A stretch of DNA of 64,000 nucleotides from Pseudomonadota bacterium (lineage in GTDB: Bacteria > Pseudomonadota > Alphaproteobacteria > SHVP01), in NCBI GenBank assembly GCA_027622715.1, contig JAQBYN010000003.1, positions 1-64,000 of the forward strand, given 5' to 3'. The first letter of the stretch is position 1. Every line of letters starts with the position of its first letter. The notes beneath the pieces are model-generated. The model ran no database searches, was not told where the DNA came from, and was given only the letters and a program-made list of their open reading frames with translations. Below are positions 8,673-17,386 of the stretch, piece after piece. Both the position numbers and the translations under genes were made by a program.

Positions 8673-9380
8673 ATGGGTAGATTGCCGGGAATGTTTGCCG
8701 GCCGCCAAACTTGGTTGATCGCGGTGGTGGCGCTTTCCGTGTGGGGAAGCGCGCTCTCGGCGCGGGCGATGGAGCCGTATGACGGCAAACTTGCGTTTGA
8801 CGTTGTTCGTGGCGGCAAGACGATCGGTAGGCACGAAATCACGTTCCGTGAGGTCGGCGACGAAACCCATGTCGACGTCGATATTGCGCTGGCAGTTAAG
8901 ATTGGCTTTCTGACCGTGTTTCGCTACCAACATCGGAACCGCGAGGTCTGGCGCGGTGGGAAGTTGGTTTCTGTTTCGACAGACACGGATGACAATGGCA
9001 AGGCTTTCGAGGTGCGCGCGAATAGCCAAGCGGACGGTCTGTATACCAAGACACTCGCTGACGAGCAGGTCCTGCCCAGTTCCGCAATTCCAACGAGTTA
9101 CTGGAACCCGGCGATCATCGAGAACCGACAATGGCTCGATACCCAGCGTGGGATCATGCTTGATGTCGATGTGCAGCAAACCGGGCTCGAACCGGTAGCA
9201 CTGGCCGACGGGCGGTCGGTGGAGGCCGAGCGCTATGAGGTGACTGGCGATCTGAACATTACGGTTTGGTACACGCCACAAGGCGAGTGGGTAAAGCTCG
9301 CGTTCCCGGCGCGCGGCGCCGACATCGAATATGTCATGACCCAAGGCTATACCGGCACCCGCCTGACGTTGGCCCAATGA
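8673..9380 (+). CDS. DUF6134-like exported protein
   Basis: A 235-residue protein with a clear signal peptide (hydrophobic core LIAVVALSVWGSAL, likely cleavage after ARA at about 32), so it is probably periplasmic. The mature part is beta-rich (KLAFDVVRGGKTIGRHEITF, NITVWYTPQGEWVKLAF) and resembles DUF6134 proteins that accompany CFA-type clusters. Function is unknown; a lipid-binding or lipid-delivery role would fit, but this is inference. AGAGGA lies about 10 nt before the ATG. The stop overlaps the start of the NTF2-like gene as ATGA, so the two are probably translated together. Confidence 0.75.
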   Translation: MGRLPGMFAGRQTWLIAVVALSVWGSALSARAMEPYDGKLAFDVVRGGKTIGRHEITFREVGDETHVDVDIALAVKIGFLTVFRYQHRNREVWRGGKLVSVSTDTDDNGKAFEVRANSQADGLYTKTLADEQVLPSSAIPTSYWNPAIIENRQWLDTQRGIMLDVDVQQTGLEPVALADGRSVEAERYEVTGDLNITVWYTPQGEWVKLAFPARGADIEYVMTQGYTGTRLTLAQ

Positions 9381-9817
9381 CTGACTATGCAGCACGGGCA
9401 GCCGCCTATGCGGGCTACTTTGCTCGGGTTTCCCCGGACAACCTGGATGAACTGCGCGCGTTTTGCGCGCCCGATGTGCGGTTTCGCGACCCGTTCAACG
9501 ACGTTCGCGGACAGGATCAAATCGTGCGCATATTTGCGCAGATGTACGACGATGTCGCCGCGCCGACTTTTGAAGTTGTCGACCATGCCGTCTCAGGATC
9601 GCGGGGCTACATCCGTTGGATCTTTCGATTCAAACATAAGAAGACGGGCAAACCGTTTGCGGTTGACGGGATGACCGAGGTTCACTTCGATGAGATGGGC
9701 CGGGTTGCCGCCCATCTCGATCACTGGGATGTCGCCTCGCAACTTTACGAGCACGTTCCGGTGCTCGGCAGCATTCTTCGCATGATTCGCCGCCGATTGG
9801 CGCTGAAGCCGAGCTAG
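9377..9817 (+). CDS. NTF2-like (SnoaL-type) protein
   Basis: A 146-residue cone-fold protein. The start is the ATG overlapping the upstream stop (ATGA). Family features are the N-terminal helices followed by FCAPDVRFRDPFNDVRGQDQ, then the strand pairs SRGYIRWIFRFK, KPFAVDGMTEVHFDEMGRV and AHLDHWDVASQLYEHVPVLG. Members of this group are small pocket proteins that act as isomerases, hydratases or binding proteins. The C-terminal RMIRRRLALK is basic and could meet phospholipid. The same family recurs in CFA/DUF1365 clusters, supporting a role in acyl-chain chemistry. Its stop shares the palindrome CTAG with the stop of the convergent transporter gene. Confidence 0.83.
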   Translation: MTDYAARAAAYAGYFARVSPDNLDELRAFCAPDVRFRDPFNDVRGQDQIVRIFAQMYDDVAAPTFEVVDHAVSGSRGYIRWIFRFKHKKTGKPFAVDGMTEVHFDEMGRVAAHLDHWDVASQLYEHVPVLGSILRMIRRRLALKPS

Positions 9818-11154
9818 GCCCGCCTCTCTCGAGCGGTAATCAGGCGGCGAATTTGAGCCTGCTTGGCCGAGGTGATCGGGAAGCGCCACATCAAGGCGAT
9901 CGACGCCAACTTGAAGACGACCGGCACGATGGCATACAGGATCGCCAGCGTAAGGAGCGCGGCGGGCCCGTTGTCGCCGACGACGCGCTGAAAATCGACC
10001 AATTCTAAGATGGGAAAGGCGATGCCTGCGGCGAGCGCCAAGGAGAGCTTGAGCGCGATCGACCAGATGGCAAAAAAGATTCCTGTGCGTTTCTCACGAT
10101 GTCGCAACTCGTCAAGATCGACGACGTCGGCCTGCATGGCGGGTGGCAACACGAGATCGGCCCCGAGACCGAAGCCGGTGAAGATAGAAATGATCAGCAG
10201 CCACCATCCATCGCCCGCCCCAAGAAAGGGAACCCAAATGAAGAAGGCGCAGACCATGAGCATCGCCCCGATCCAGACTCGGTGCTTGCCATACCGTTTT
10301 GTGAGAACGAGCCAGAACGGCACGCTCAACAACGCCAGCGCGAAGTAAGCCCCGAGAATCCAACTCACCATCGTGTCGTCTGCTTGCAGCTTGTGCTGAA
10401 CGAACAGCAAGAACAGGGTGATCGGAAACCCGTTCGCTAGGCTGTTCAGGAAGAACGCGGCCAACAGCCTCTGGAACGGTTTGTTGGTCCGCAACACGGC
10501 GATGGCGCGGCCAAAGGTCAGCCGTCGCTCAAGCGACGCTGGTCGGTCTGGCACCACGGTTACGGCAACGGCAACGGCAATCGGTAGTGCAACGATGACG
10601 ATTATTGCAGTGACGCGCAGCGCTTCGGCGCGGTCGGCCTGCAGCGCGGCCGCGAGTGCGGCGGCGGTGACGCCACCGATTAGGACGAAGATTTCTCGGA
10701 AGGACGTTACCCGCGCGCGCTCGTGGTAGTGGCTCGATATCTCGGCGCCCCATGCGTTGTAGGGAATGAGAATCATGGTGCCGCCTAGATACAGCGCAAT
10801 TGTCCATCCCAGGAGATAATCCCAGCCCACCGGGCCACCGGGAACCAGCAGGAACCAAGCGCTAACCAGCGCGATCGGTGTGCCGGCGACAATCCACGGT
10901 CGACGCCGGCCCCACCGCGTACTGATATGGTCGCTGAGTGCGCCGATAAGGGGATCGGTTACGGCATCCCACAGTCGCGATCCAAGTAGAACCGCGCCGA
11001 CGATGCCGAGGCCCATGCCCAGGTCTTGGGCATAATAGGTTGGCAGCAGGACGAACAGCGGGAACGTCAGAATGGTCGACGGCAAACTCGGCAGGCCATA
11101 GGCCGCGAGTGTCGAAACCGGGAGACCGGTTCCCCGGTGGGCCGATCTAGTCAC
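9814..11154 (-). CDS. GPH-family (MelB-like) MFS transporter
   Basis: A 446-residue membrane protein with about 12 transmembrane segments. The loop after the second helix reads SRLWDAVTDPLIGALSDH followed by RWGRRRPWIVAG, the signature of glycoside-pentoside-hexuronide:cation symporters. That family moves sugars with Na+ or H+, but members placed beside CFA-type genes may carry something else, perhaps a lipid head group or precursor. The reading frame opens with GTG at 11154. It lies on the opposite strand to the DUF6134/NTF2 pair, end to end, so it is its own transcription unit but belongs to the same gene neighbourhood. Confidence 0.85.
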   Translation of the reverse strand: MTRSAHRGTGLPVSTLAAYGLPSLPSTILTFPLFVLLPTYYAQDLGMGLGIVGAVLLGSRLWDAVTDPLIGALSDHISTRWGRRRPWIVAGTPIALVSAWFLLVPGGPVGWDYLLGWTIALYLGGTMILIPYNAWGAEISSHYHERARVTSFREIFVLIGGVTAAALAAALQADRAEALRVTAIIVIVALPIAVAVAVTVVPDRPASLERRLTFGRAIAVLRTNKPFQRLLAAFFLNSLANGFPITLFLLFVQHKLQADDTMVSWILGAYFALALLSVPFWLVLTKRYGKHRVWIGAMLMVCAFFIWVPFLGAGDGWWLLIISIFTGFGLGADLVLPPAMQADVVDLDELRHREKRTGIFFAIWSIALKLSLALAAGIAFPILELVDFQRVVGDNGPAALLTLAILYAIVPVVFKLASIALMWRFPITSAKQAQIRRLITARERRA

Positions 11155-11222
11155 GCATGATTCCGAACATCGCGCCTACTACCCCGGCGGGGCCCGATAG
11201 GGTTGCAAAAAAAGACCGATGG

Positions 11223-11708
11223 TTAGAGCGCTTGAAAGATTTCCAGGAATTGTCCGTCCGGATCGGTGGCCATCATCACCACAGCCGGAATGAAGTTGCC
11301 GTCGGCGTCGCCGAGGTTTCGTCCCTCAGTCGGCGGCATCAAGATGGACCCGCCGAAGGACTCGATTGCCGCGGCAACGGCTGGGGCATCGCGGGTTTCC
11401 AGAACCAATGCGGCATTGCCATAGCCCAGTCGGGAGGTGCCCGGCGGTTCTTCGAGGGGTGGATCCTTGACTTCAATCAGGCCGATCATGCCGATCAATG
11501 GGTCCCAGCCGCGCATCATGACAAAACGCATTGTGCCGGACCGGCCTTCGACGCCGACCGGGAAGGCCGGGACCACAGACAGCGGCATTTCTCGGTCGAT
11601 ATAGATGTTCAGGCCAAAGACGCCGCGATAGAACGCGATGGCGCGGTCCATATCGCGGACGAACAATGTTGCGCGCCTCAGAACGCTTTCGTTTTCACCT
11701 TGCGGCAT
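11223..11708 (-). CDS. VOC (glyoxalase/dioxygenase fold) family protein
   Basis: A 161-residue vicinal-oxygen-chelate protein. The N-terminal half has RRATLFVRDMDRAIAFYRGVFG and the C-terminal half ends with MMATDPDGQFLEIFQ, the usual metal-ligand Glu near the end of the module. The first potential ligand position does not have an obvious His, so metal binding is uncertain. Substrate is unknown; relatives include glyoxalase, bleomycin-type resistance and lyase enzymes. GGAGGA precedes the ATG closely. It follows the GPH transporter start by 68 bp on the same strand and faces away from the RND operon. Confidence 0.82.
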   Translation of the reverse strand: MPQGENESVLRRATLFVRDMDRAIAFYRGVFGLNIYIDREMPLSVVPAFPVGVEGRSGTMRFVMMRGWDPLIGMIGLIEVKDPPLEEPPGTSRLGYGNAALVLETRDAPAVAAAIESFGGSILMPPTEGRNLGDADGNFIPAVVMMATDPDGQFLEIFQAL

Positions 11709-11774
11709 TGCTCCTCCGAAAACTGGCCTGCTATAGGCTACCGGGAAGCCTAGCTCGCCGCTACGGCTGCCAAA

Positions 11775-11812
11775 GACCGCACGGCGACTGCGGGTAACGG
11801 GTTCGTGCGGTC
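11775..11812. repeat. 9-bp inverted repeat with 20-bp loop in the VOC/RND divergent gap
   Basis: Perfect arms GACCGCACG (11775-11783) and CGTGCGGTC (11804-11812). It sits in the 260-bp gap between two divergent genes, where a transcript terminator would serve neither gene, so an operator or a 5'-leader hairpin is more likely. No function is proven. Confidence 0.5.
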
Positions 11813-11898
11813 CCCATTTTCACCAGATTCAGAATGACGCAGAGGTTCACGCCGCGCTACGGTGACCCGTCAACGCCAGTGGTATTCTTGCCCGATAA

Positions 11899-11914
11899 CC
11901 GTCGCGTGCGACGG
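11899..11914. promoter_or_regulatory. near-perfect palindrome upstream of the RND operon, possible repressor site
   Basis: CCGTCGC-GT-GCGACGG, 7-bp arms around a 2-bp centre, ends 54 bp before the adaptor ATG. The position and symmetry fit a dimeric repressor site (for example TetR-type), as often seen before efflux operons, but no regulator gene lies next to it. I could not assign a convincing -10/-35 pair around it. Confidence 0.45.
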
Positions 11915-11968
11915 AATTGAGCCCCCCGGTTCGTGTTGTCGCCGGCTTTGAGGAAAAGGTCTTGGTCG

Positions 11969-13282
11969 ATGAATAGTAAGACGCCCAGCGGATCGATTGC
12001 CAGTCTCGGACTGGCGATCGGTATGTCCCTGATCCTCGGATGGTCGCCGGCTCAGGGCCAAGAACTTCCCGAGCGCGCGCGGGCGCTGGATACGAACGGG
12101 AATGGCGTCATCGATCGCGACGAGGCGGTCGGCCCCCTGGCCGCGAATTTTGCCAATATCGACCGCGACAAGAGTGGCGGCATAGACGGTACCGAACTCG
12201 CCGCGTTTTTTGGCGGCGGCGGCAATGGTGCCGCCGTGGTTGCCGATGCGGTGATCGAGGAAGATCTCAGTCAGACCACGCCGGTCATCGGCGAACTTGT
12301 GGCGCGCCAAACTGGGCCGGTCGCCGCACGGGTCTCTGGGCCCATCGACGCAGTGCGGGTTCGCGTCGGGGACCGGGTGAAAAAAGGCGACATCCTCGTA
12401 ATGGTTTCGACCGACCGCCTCCAGTCAGAGAGCGATCGCAACTTGGCGATGGTCGAACAGAAACAGGCAATGGTGGTAATTGCCGAGGCCGAGTTGGAAA
12501 AGCTCGCCCAGGAGCGTCAACGCATTGAGGACCTTCGGCAGTCGTCAGCGTATTCGCAAAAACGTCTTGATGACGTGCTGCAAGATGTCGCGGTGAAGCG
12601 CGGCAGTCTCAGCAATCGCGAAGCGGAGTTGGCACAGGCCGTCGAACAGTTGAACCGGGCGAATATCGATCTTCGTGATGCCGCCGTGCGGGCGCCGTAC
12701 GACGGTGTCGTGACCGAAAAGAACACTGAGGTTGGCGCCTATGTTGGGGTCGGCTCGCCGGTGGTGACATTAATCAACCAGCAGGCCTTGGAGGTCGAAG
12801 TTCAAGTGCCGACCAACCGACTGGGCGGCATGACTCCAGGGGCCGAACTGCGAATTGTGTTAGACGATGGATCCCGGCATACCGCGGTTGTTCGCGCCGT
12901 TGTACCGGTGGAGAATCCATTGACCCGGACCCGTGCGGTGCGCCTTGCGCCGTCGTTCGGCGATCTTCTTAAGCAACCCGCACTCAATCAAAGCGTCACC
13001 GTCGAAGTCCCGATTGGCGGGACGGGGAGCGTCACCACCGTCCACAAGGATGCGATTGTGCGGGACGAGGGACGACCTTTGGTCTTCGTCGTCAGCGGCA
13101 ACCGGGTTGAGCAGCGTGAGGTGATCCTGGGCGAAAGTGTGGGTCAGCGCTTCACCGTTATTGGCGGACTCAAAGCCGGCGAGCGGGTGGTTATTCGTGG
13201 CAACGAGCAATTAAACGCTGGCGATACGGTGCGCGTGGTGACCGAGACCGGCGGGGCGTCGACAGGTCAGAGAACTAACTAG
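11969..13282 (+). CDS. RND efflux periplasmic adaptor with N-terminal EF-hand pair
   Basis: A 437-residue membrane-fusion protein that would bridge an inner-membrane RND pump to an outer-membrane channel. After an N-terminal signal segment (about 9-31) come two consecutive EF-hand loops: DTNGNGVIDRDE (41-52) and DRDKSGGIDGTE (65-76), with acidic or Asn ligands at loop positions 1, 3, 5 (Ser in the second), 9 and 12. Then follow the lipoyl half (VSGPIDAVRVRVGDRVKKGD), a coiled-coil hairpin (about 155-235), the second lipoyl half (DAAVRAPYDGVVTEKNTEVG), beta-barrel and membrane-proximal domains. EF-hands are not a normal part of this family and suggest Ca2+ sensing in the periplasm. The ATG follows AAAGG by 9 nt. 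The pump gene begins on the base after its stop. Confidence 0.9.
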   Translation: MNSKTPSGSIASLGLAIGMSLILGWSPAQGQELPERARALDTNGNGVIDRDEAVGPLAANFANIDRDKSGGIDGTELAAFFGGGGNGAAVVADAVIEEDLSQTTPVIGELVARQTGPVAARVSGPIDAVRVRVGDRVKKGDILVMVSTDRLQSESDRNLAMVEQKQAMVVIAEAELEKLAQERQRIEDLRQSSAYSQKRLDDVLQDVAVKRGSLSNREAELAQAVEQLNRANIDLRDAAVRAPYDGVVTEKNTEVGAYVGVGSPVVTLINQQALEVEVQVPTNRLGGMTPGAELRIVLDDGSRHTAVVRAVVPVENPLTRTRAVRLAPSFGDLLKQPALNQSVTVEVPIGGTGSVTTVHKDAIVRDEGRPLVFVVSGNRVEQREVILGESVGQRFTVIGGLKAGERVVIRGNEQLNAGDTVRVVTETGGASTGQRTN

Positions 13283-16200
13283 ATGAATATCATTCAGCTA
13301 TCGATCAAACGGCCGATCGCCGTGCTGGCGGCGGTGATCATGATCGTCATGTTTGGGTGGGTTTCGCTTGACCGAATTCCGATCCAGTTGGCGCCCGATG
13401 TGCGCCAACCCGTGATTCGCGTCACGACGAACTGGCCGGGCGCCGCACCGGCGGAAGTCGAGCGCGAAATCATCAACCGGCAAGAAGAGGTCTTGAAAGG
13501 GATCGAGGGGCTCCAACGTATGGAGTCCAACGCGCGAAACAACCAGGGCAATGTTGAGCTGGAGTTCACGCCCGATGCCGACCTCAATCGCTCACTGCTG
13601 TTGGTCGCCAACCGGTTGGACCGTGTCACCGGCTATCCCGAGGAGGCCGACGAGCCGACCCTGAGTACGTTCGGCACAGAAGACAATTCTATCGCCTGGT
13701 TTACGCTGCGCCGCGCGCCGGGGAATACCCGCGACCTGACAAGCTACTCGGCGTTTCTCCAGGACGTCGTGCAAGACGGCGTCGAGCGGGTCGATGGCGT
13801 TGCCGGTGTGAACGTTTGGGGCGCGACCGATCAGGAGATGCGGATCGAGATCGATCCCGAACGGCTCGCGCGCTATGCGCTGACCGTCAACGATGTGGTT
13901 AGCCGGTTGCGCACGGCCAATGCGTCGATTACCGGCGGCGATGTCGATGAGGGCAAGCGGCGCTACGTCGTGCGGACCGAGGGCGATTTTACGACCGTGG
14001 CGCAAGTGCGGTCGATGCTACTGCGCAGCGACTCCAGCGGTAGCGGCGTCGGTCGCGTTTCGTTGGGCGATATCGCTGACGTCTATGTGCAATTCAAACA
14101 ACGCAACGCGATCGCCAAGACGATGGGCGCGCCCTCAATGACCCTGAGCATTACGGGCCAACAGGGCGCCAATGTCATTGAAACCATGGAGCGGCTTCGC
14201 GCCAAGGTTCGCGAGCTTTCGGAAGGGCCGCTCAAAGAGGCTGGACTGATTGCGACGCAAATCTTCGATGAAACCGACTACATAAAATCGGCGATCAATC
14301 TGGTGCTCCAGAACGTCGTGATCGGCGGCCTGCTGGCGATCATTGTTCTGCTGGTTTTCTTGCGGTCTTGGCGGCCGACGTTCGTCGTCGCCTTATCAAT
14401 CCCGGTCTCGGTGATCGGCTCCTTTGTTGCGATGGCGCTGTTGGGCCGCTCACTCAACGTCATTAGCTTGGCCGGCATCGCCTTCGCCGTCGGGATGGTC
14501 GTCGACGCGGCCATTGTCGTGCTGGAGAACATCTACCGGTTGCGGCAAAAGGGCCAGCCGGCCTACGAGGCCGCATATAACGGCGCCGCCCAGGTTTGGC
14601 CCGCCGTTATGGTATCGGCGTTGACCACGGTCATGGTCTTCATCCCGATCCTCGTCATGGATCTTGAGGCCGGTCAGTTGTTTCGCGATATCGCGGTGGC
14701 GATTTCGGTTTCCGTGCTCCTGTCGCTGTTGGTTTCAATCACCTTGATTCCGGCGCTGGCCAATCAGATGTTGGCCGGCGGCGTTGCTGATCTCGACAAG
14801 GTCTTTCCGTTACCCGGTATCGATCACTTCGGGCGCGCTTTTACGGCGTTTTGGGTTTGGTTCACCCAGTTGGTCGTGCGCCGAAAAATCGTTGCTGTTG
14901 GCGTCATCACCACGATCACCGCCGCGGCGGTGCTCTTCTCGTTCGCTGTCTTGCCGAAGGTTGATTACCTGCCGACCGGCAATCGGAATTTTGTGTTCGG
15001 CTTTATCTCGCCGCCTTCTGGTTACAATCTTCGCACCACCGAAAAGATCACTGATTTGATCGAAACTGGGACGCGGGACTATTGGGCCGACAGCACGCAA
15101 CCTGATGTGCTGGAGGTCAACGGCGTTCCTGTCCTCAAGCACTACTTTTCGATCGCGCTCCAGGGCCGTGCCTTTGTCGGCGGCACCACCGTCGATGAGA
15201 GGCGGGCCGGCGAGATCATTCCGCTTTTGCAAAACCCCGCCCGCAACGAGCCGGGCACGCTGGCTTTCATGTTTCAGCCTTCTCTGTTCGGTAGGTCGGT
15301 TGGTGGCGGTCGTTCGATCGACATCGACATCTCCGGCGCCGACCTAAAGGTGCTGTTTGATGTCGCGCAGGACGCCTTTGATCGCGTCCAACAGGTCTTG
15401 CCGCTGAGCGAAGGCCATAGAACCCGGCCGCGCCCCGGCCTGGACTTCGGCGCGCCCGAGGTGCGGGTTATCCCGGACCGGGTTCGTCTGGCGGATAATG
15501 GTCTGACGGCGCGCGACCTGGGTCAGACGATCGATGCTTTTAACGACGGCCTGCGCGTTGCCGAAATCAATTTCGGCGGCAAGAGAATCGATCTGACGTT
15601 GGCGGGTAGCGCACCAGTTCGCGAGCAGACCCAAGCCATCGGCGCTCTGCCGGTGGTGACCAGAGACGGCCGAATCGTATCGGTCGAAAGCTTGGCCGAC
15701 GTCATCGTAACCTCGGGTCCGACCGAGATTCGGCGGGTCGAGCGCGCGCGGACCGTGACGCTGCAGGTTTCGCCCTCCCGAACCATGCCGCTGCAAGAGG
15801 CTATCGACATCATCAACGCGCGCGTGCTCGACCCGATGCAGGCCGCCGGTCTGCCGCAGGGCGTGCGGTTCAACCTGTCGGGGTCGGCCGACAAGTTGTC
15901 GCAGACCATGGACGAGCTTTCAATCGATCTGGTGTTGGCGCTGGTCATTGTTTTCTTGGTTATGGCGGTGCTGTTTGAGAGTTTTGTCTACCCGCTGATA
16001 ATCATGTTGGCGGTACCGGTTGCTGCCGCTGGTGGGTTGGGCGGCCTGGCCCTGCTGAACCGGTTCGTCGTGCAGCCGTTGGATATGCTGACAATGTTGG
16101 GGTTTGTGATTTTGATCGGGATTGTGGTCAACAACGCGATTCTGCTGGTTCATCAAACCCTCCACAATATTCGAAAAGAGGGCATGACGCCGGACGACGC

Positions 16201-16468
16201 GATCACCGAGGCGACACGCAACCGAATTCGGCCGATCTTTAGTTCAACGCTGACCAGCGTGTTCGGCATGTTGCCGCTCGTTATGTTCCCCGGTGCCGGG
16301 TCCGAACTTTACCGTGGCCTCGGGTCGGTGGTTGTTGGCGGTCTGGCTTTGTCTGCGGTGCTGACCATGGCCATCGTGCCGCCGATGATGTCAATCACGG
16401 TTTCTTGGATTGAAGGCCGCGCGCAGCGTCGGGGGCAGGGCGCACCGGCGGAACTTCCCGCCGCGTAG
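13283..16468 (+). CDS. RND-family (HAE1-like) efflux permease
   Basis: A 1061-residue inner-membrane pump of the AcrB superfamily: an N-terminal helix (PIAVLAAVIMIVMFGWVSL), two large periplasmic loops and two groups of membrane helices (starting near residues 335 and 880). The helix-4 motif reads GMVVDAAIVVLENIYR, so only one Asp (408) of the usual DD pair is present, and the partner helix reads VVNNAILLVH with Asn (950/951) in place of the usual Lys. This deviates from the classical AcrB proton relay and matches a different sub-branch. Substrates are unknown. No outer-membrane factor gene is linked, so it probably shares a TolC-type channel encoded elsewhere. The start directly abuts the adaptor stop. 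Confidence 0.92.
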   Translation: MNIIQLSIKRPIAVLAAVIMIVMFGWVSLDRIPIQLAPDVRQPVIRVTTNWPGAAPAEVEREIINRQEEVLKGIEGLQRMESNARNNQGNVELEFTPDADLNRSLLLVANRLDRVTGYPEEADEPTLSTFGTEDNSIAWFTLRRAPGNTRDLTSYSAFLQDVVQDGVERVDGVAGVNVWGATDQEMRIEIDPERLARYALTVNDVVSRLRTANASITGGDVDEGKRRYVVRTEGDFTTVAQVRSMLLRSDSSGSGVGRVSLGDIADVYVQFKQRNAIAKTMGAPSMTLSITGQQGANVIETMERLRAKVRELSEGPLKEAGLIATQIFDETDYIKSAINLVLQNVVIGGLLAIIVLLVFLRSWRPTFVVALSIPVSVIGSFVAMALLGRSLNVISLAGIAFAVGMVVDAAIVVLENIYRLRQKGQPAYEAAYNGAAQVWPAVMVSALTTVMVFIPILVMDLEAGQLFRDIAVAISVSVLLSLLVSITLIPALANQMLAGGVADLDKVFPLPGIDHFGRAFTAFWVWFTQLVVRRKIVAVGVITTITAAAVLFSFAVLPKVDYLPTGNRNFVFGFISPPSGYNLRTTEKITDLIETGTRDYWADSTQPDVLEVNGVPVLKHYFSIALQGRAFVGGTTVDERRAGEIIPLLQNPARNEPGTLAFMFQPSLFGRSVGGGRSIDIDISGADLKVLFDVAQDAFDRVQQVLPLSEGHRTRPRPGLDFGAPEVRVIPDRVRLADNGLTARDLGQTIDAFNDGLRVAEINFGGKRIDLTLAGSAPVREQTQAIGALPVVTRDGRIVSVESLADVIVTSGPTEIRRVERARTVTLQVSPSRTMPLQEAIDIINARVLDPMQAAGLPQGVRFNLSGSADKLSQTMDELSIDLVLALVIVFLVMAVLFESFVYPLIIMLAVPVAAAGGLGGLALLNRFVVQPLDMLTMLGFVILIGIVVNNAILLVHQTLHNIRKEGMTPDDAITEATRNRIRPIFSSTLTSVFGMLPLVMFPGAGSELYRGLGSVVVGGLALSAVLTMAIVPPMMSITVSWIEGRAQRRGQGAPAELPAA

Positions 16469-16492
16469 TCAGAACGCACCGGAGGCGACGAC

Positions 16493-17386
16493 ATGTCAGA
16501 AATGCCCGCAGCCATTGCCGATGCCATTCGCGCCATGGGCAATGTGTTCGATCCCCATGTCATCGCGCAAACTTTCGCGCTTTACAATCCGTTGATCGCC
16601 GCCGCACCGCGGGACGGTATCGATGTCGTTCGAGATGTCCGCTATGGGTCTGATCCGCGGCATCTGCTCGACGTTCATGTGCCGCAGAAACGCGCCGCGG
16701 AAGCTGTACCGGTTGTCGTCTTCATCCATGGCGGCGGATTTGTGCGCGGCCACAAGAACTCGAACCCCGAAAATCTCGATATGGCGTACGCCAACATCGC
16801 CAATTACTTCGCCCGCCACGGCATGATTGGGGTCAACGCCACCTACCGGCTCGCGCCAGACCATCAATGGCCGGCTGGCGGTGAAGATGTCGGGTCGATG
16901 GTGGCGTGGCTGCGCGACAATATCGCGACGCACGGCGGCGACCCTGAGCGCATTTTCTTGTTTGGCCAATCTGCCGGTGCGGTTCACGCGGCGACGTATT
17001 TGTTTTTTCCGGCGCTGCACCGTGCGCCCGGGGCCGGGGTGGCAGGTGCCGCGTTGTTTTCTGGAGTGTATGACGCCGAGGCGGTGCCGACGGCGGCTGC
17101 GGCACCCTACTTCGGGGCCGACACGGCGCTTTATCGCGCGCGCTCGCCGCTCCACGGGGTCGGCAACAGTGCCGTGCCGCTTTTTATTGTGATTGCGGAG
17201 TTCGACCCGCCGATGATGGAACTTCAGGGGATTGAACTGCTGCGGGCGGTGGCGCGGCGAGACGGTCATAGCCCGCGCTTCACACGCCTCAGGGGGCACA
17301 ATCACCTTTCCGAGGCGCTGCACCTCAATACCGGCGAGGAAACGGTTGGCCCGGAACTTCTCGATTTTGTCCGCACGCGGCGTTAG
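16493..17386 (+). CDS. alpha/beta hydrolase, HGGG-type esterase (HSL/kynurenine-formamidase-like)
   Basis: A 297-residue cytoplasmic hydrolase with an intact active site. The oxyanion-hole motif FIHGGGFVRG is at about 78-86, nucleophile elbow FGQSAGAVHA centred on Ser160, acid Asp at about 238 (AEFDPPM) and His at about 271 (RGHNHLSE). It belongs with small-ester hydrolases of the hormone-sensitive lipase or arylformamidase type; the substrate is open. GGAGG precedes the ATG by 8 nt. It lies 24 bp after the pump gene and could be on the same transcript, though a functional link is not evident. Its stop overlaps the convergent pentapeptide gene over TTAG. Confidence 0.88.
   Translation: MSEMPAAIADAIRAMGNVFDPHVIAQTFALYNPLIAAAPRDGIDVVRDVRYGSDPRHLLDVHVPQKRAAEAVPVVVFIHGGGFVRGHKNSNPENLDMAYANIANYFARHGMIGVNATYRLAPDHQWPAGGEDVGSMVAWLRDNIATHGGDPERIFLFGQSAGAVHAATYLFFPALHRAPGAGVAGAALFSGVYDAEAVPTAAAAPYFGADTALYRARSPLHGVGNSAVPLFIVIAEFDPPMMELQGIELLRAVARRDGHSPRFTRLRGHNHLSEALHLNTGEETVGPELLDFVRTRR

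Noticed and set aside
8604-9395. 263-codon minus-strand frame opposite the DUF6134 gene
   Set aside because: Sense frame has a signal peptide, ribosome site and a coupled downstream gene; the antisense has none.
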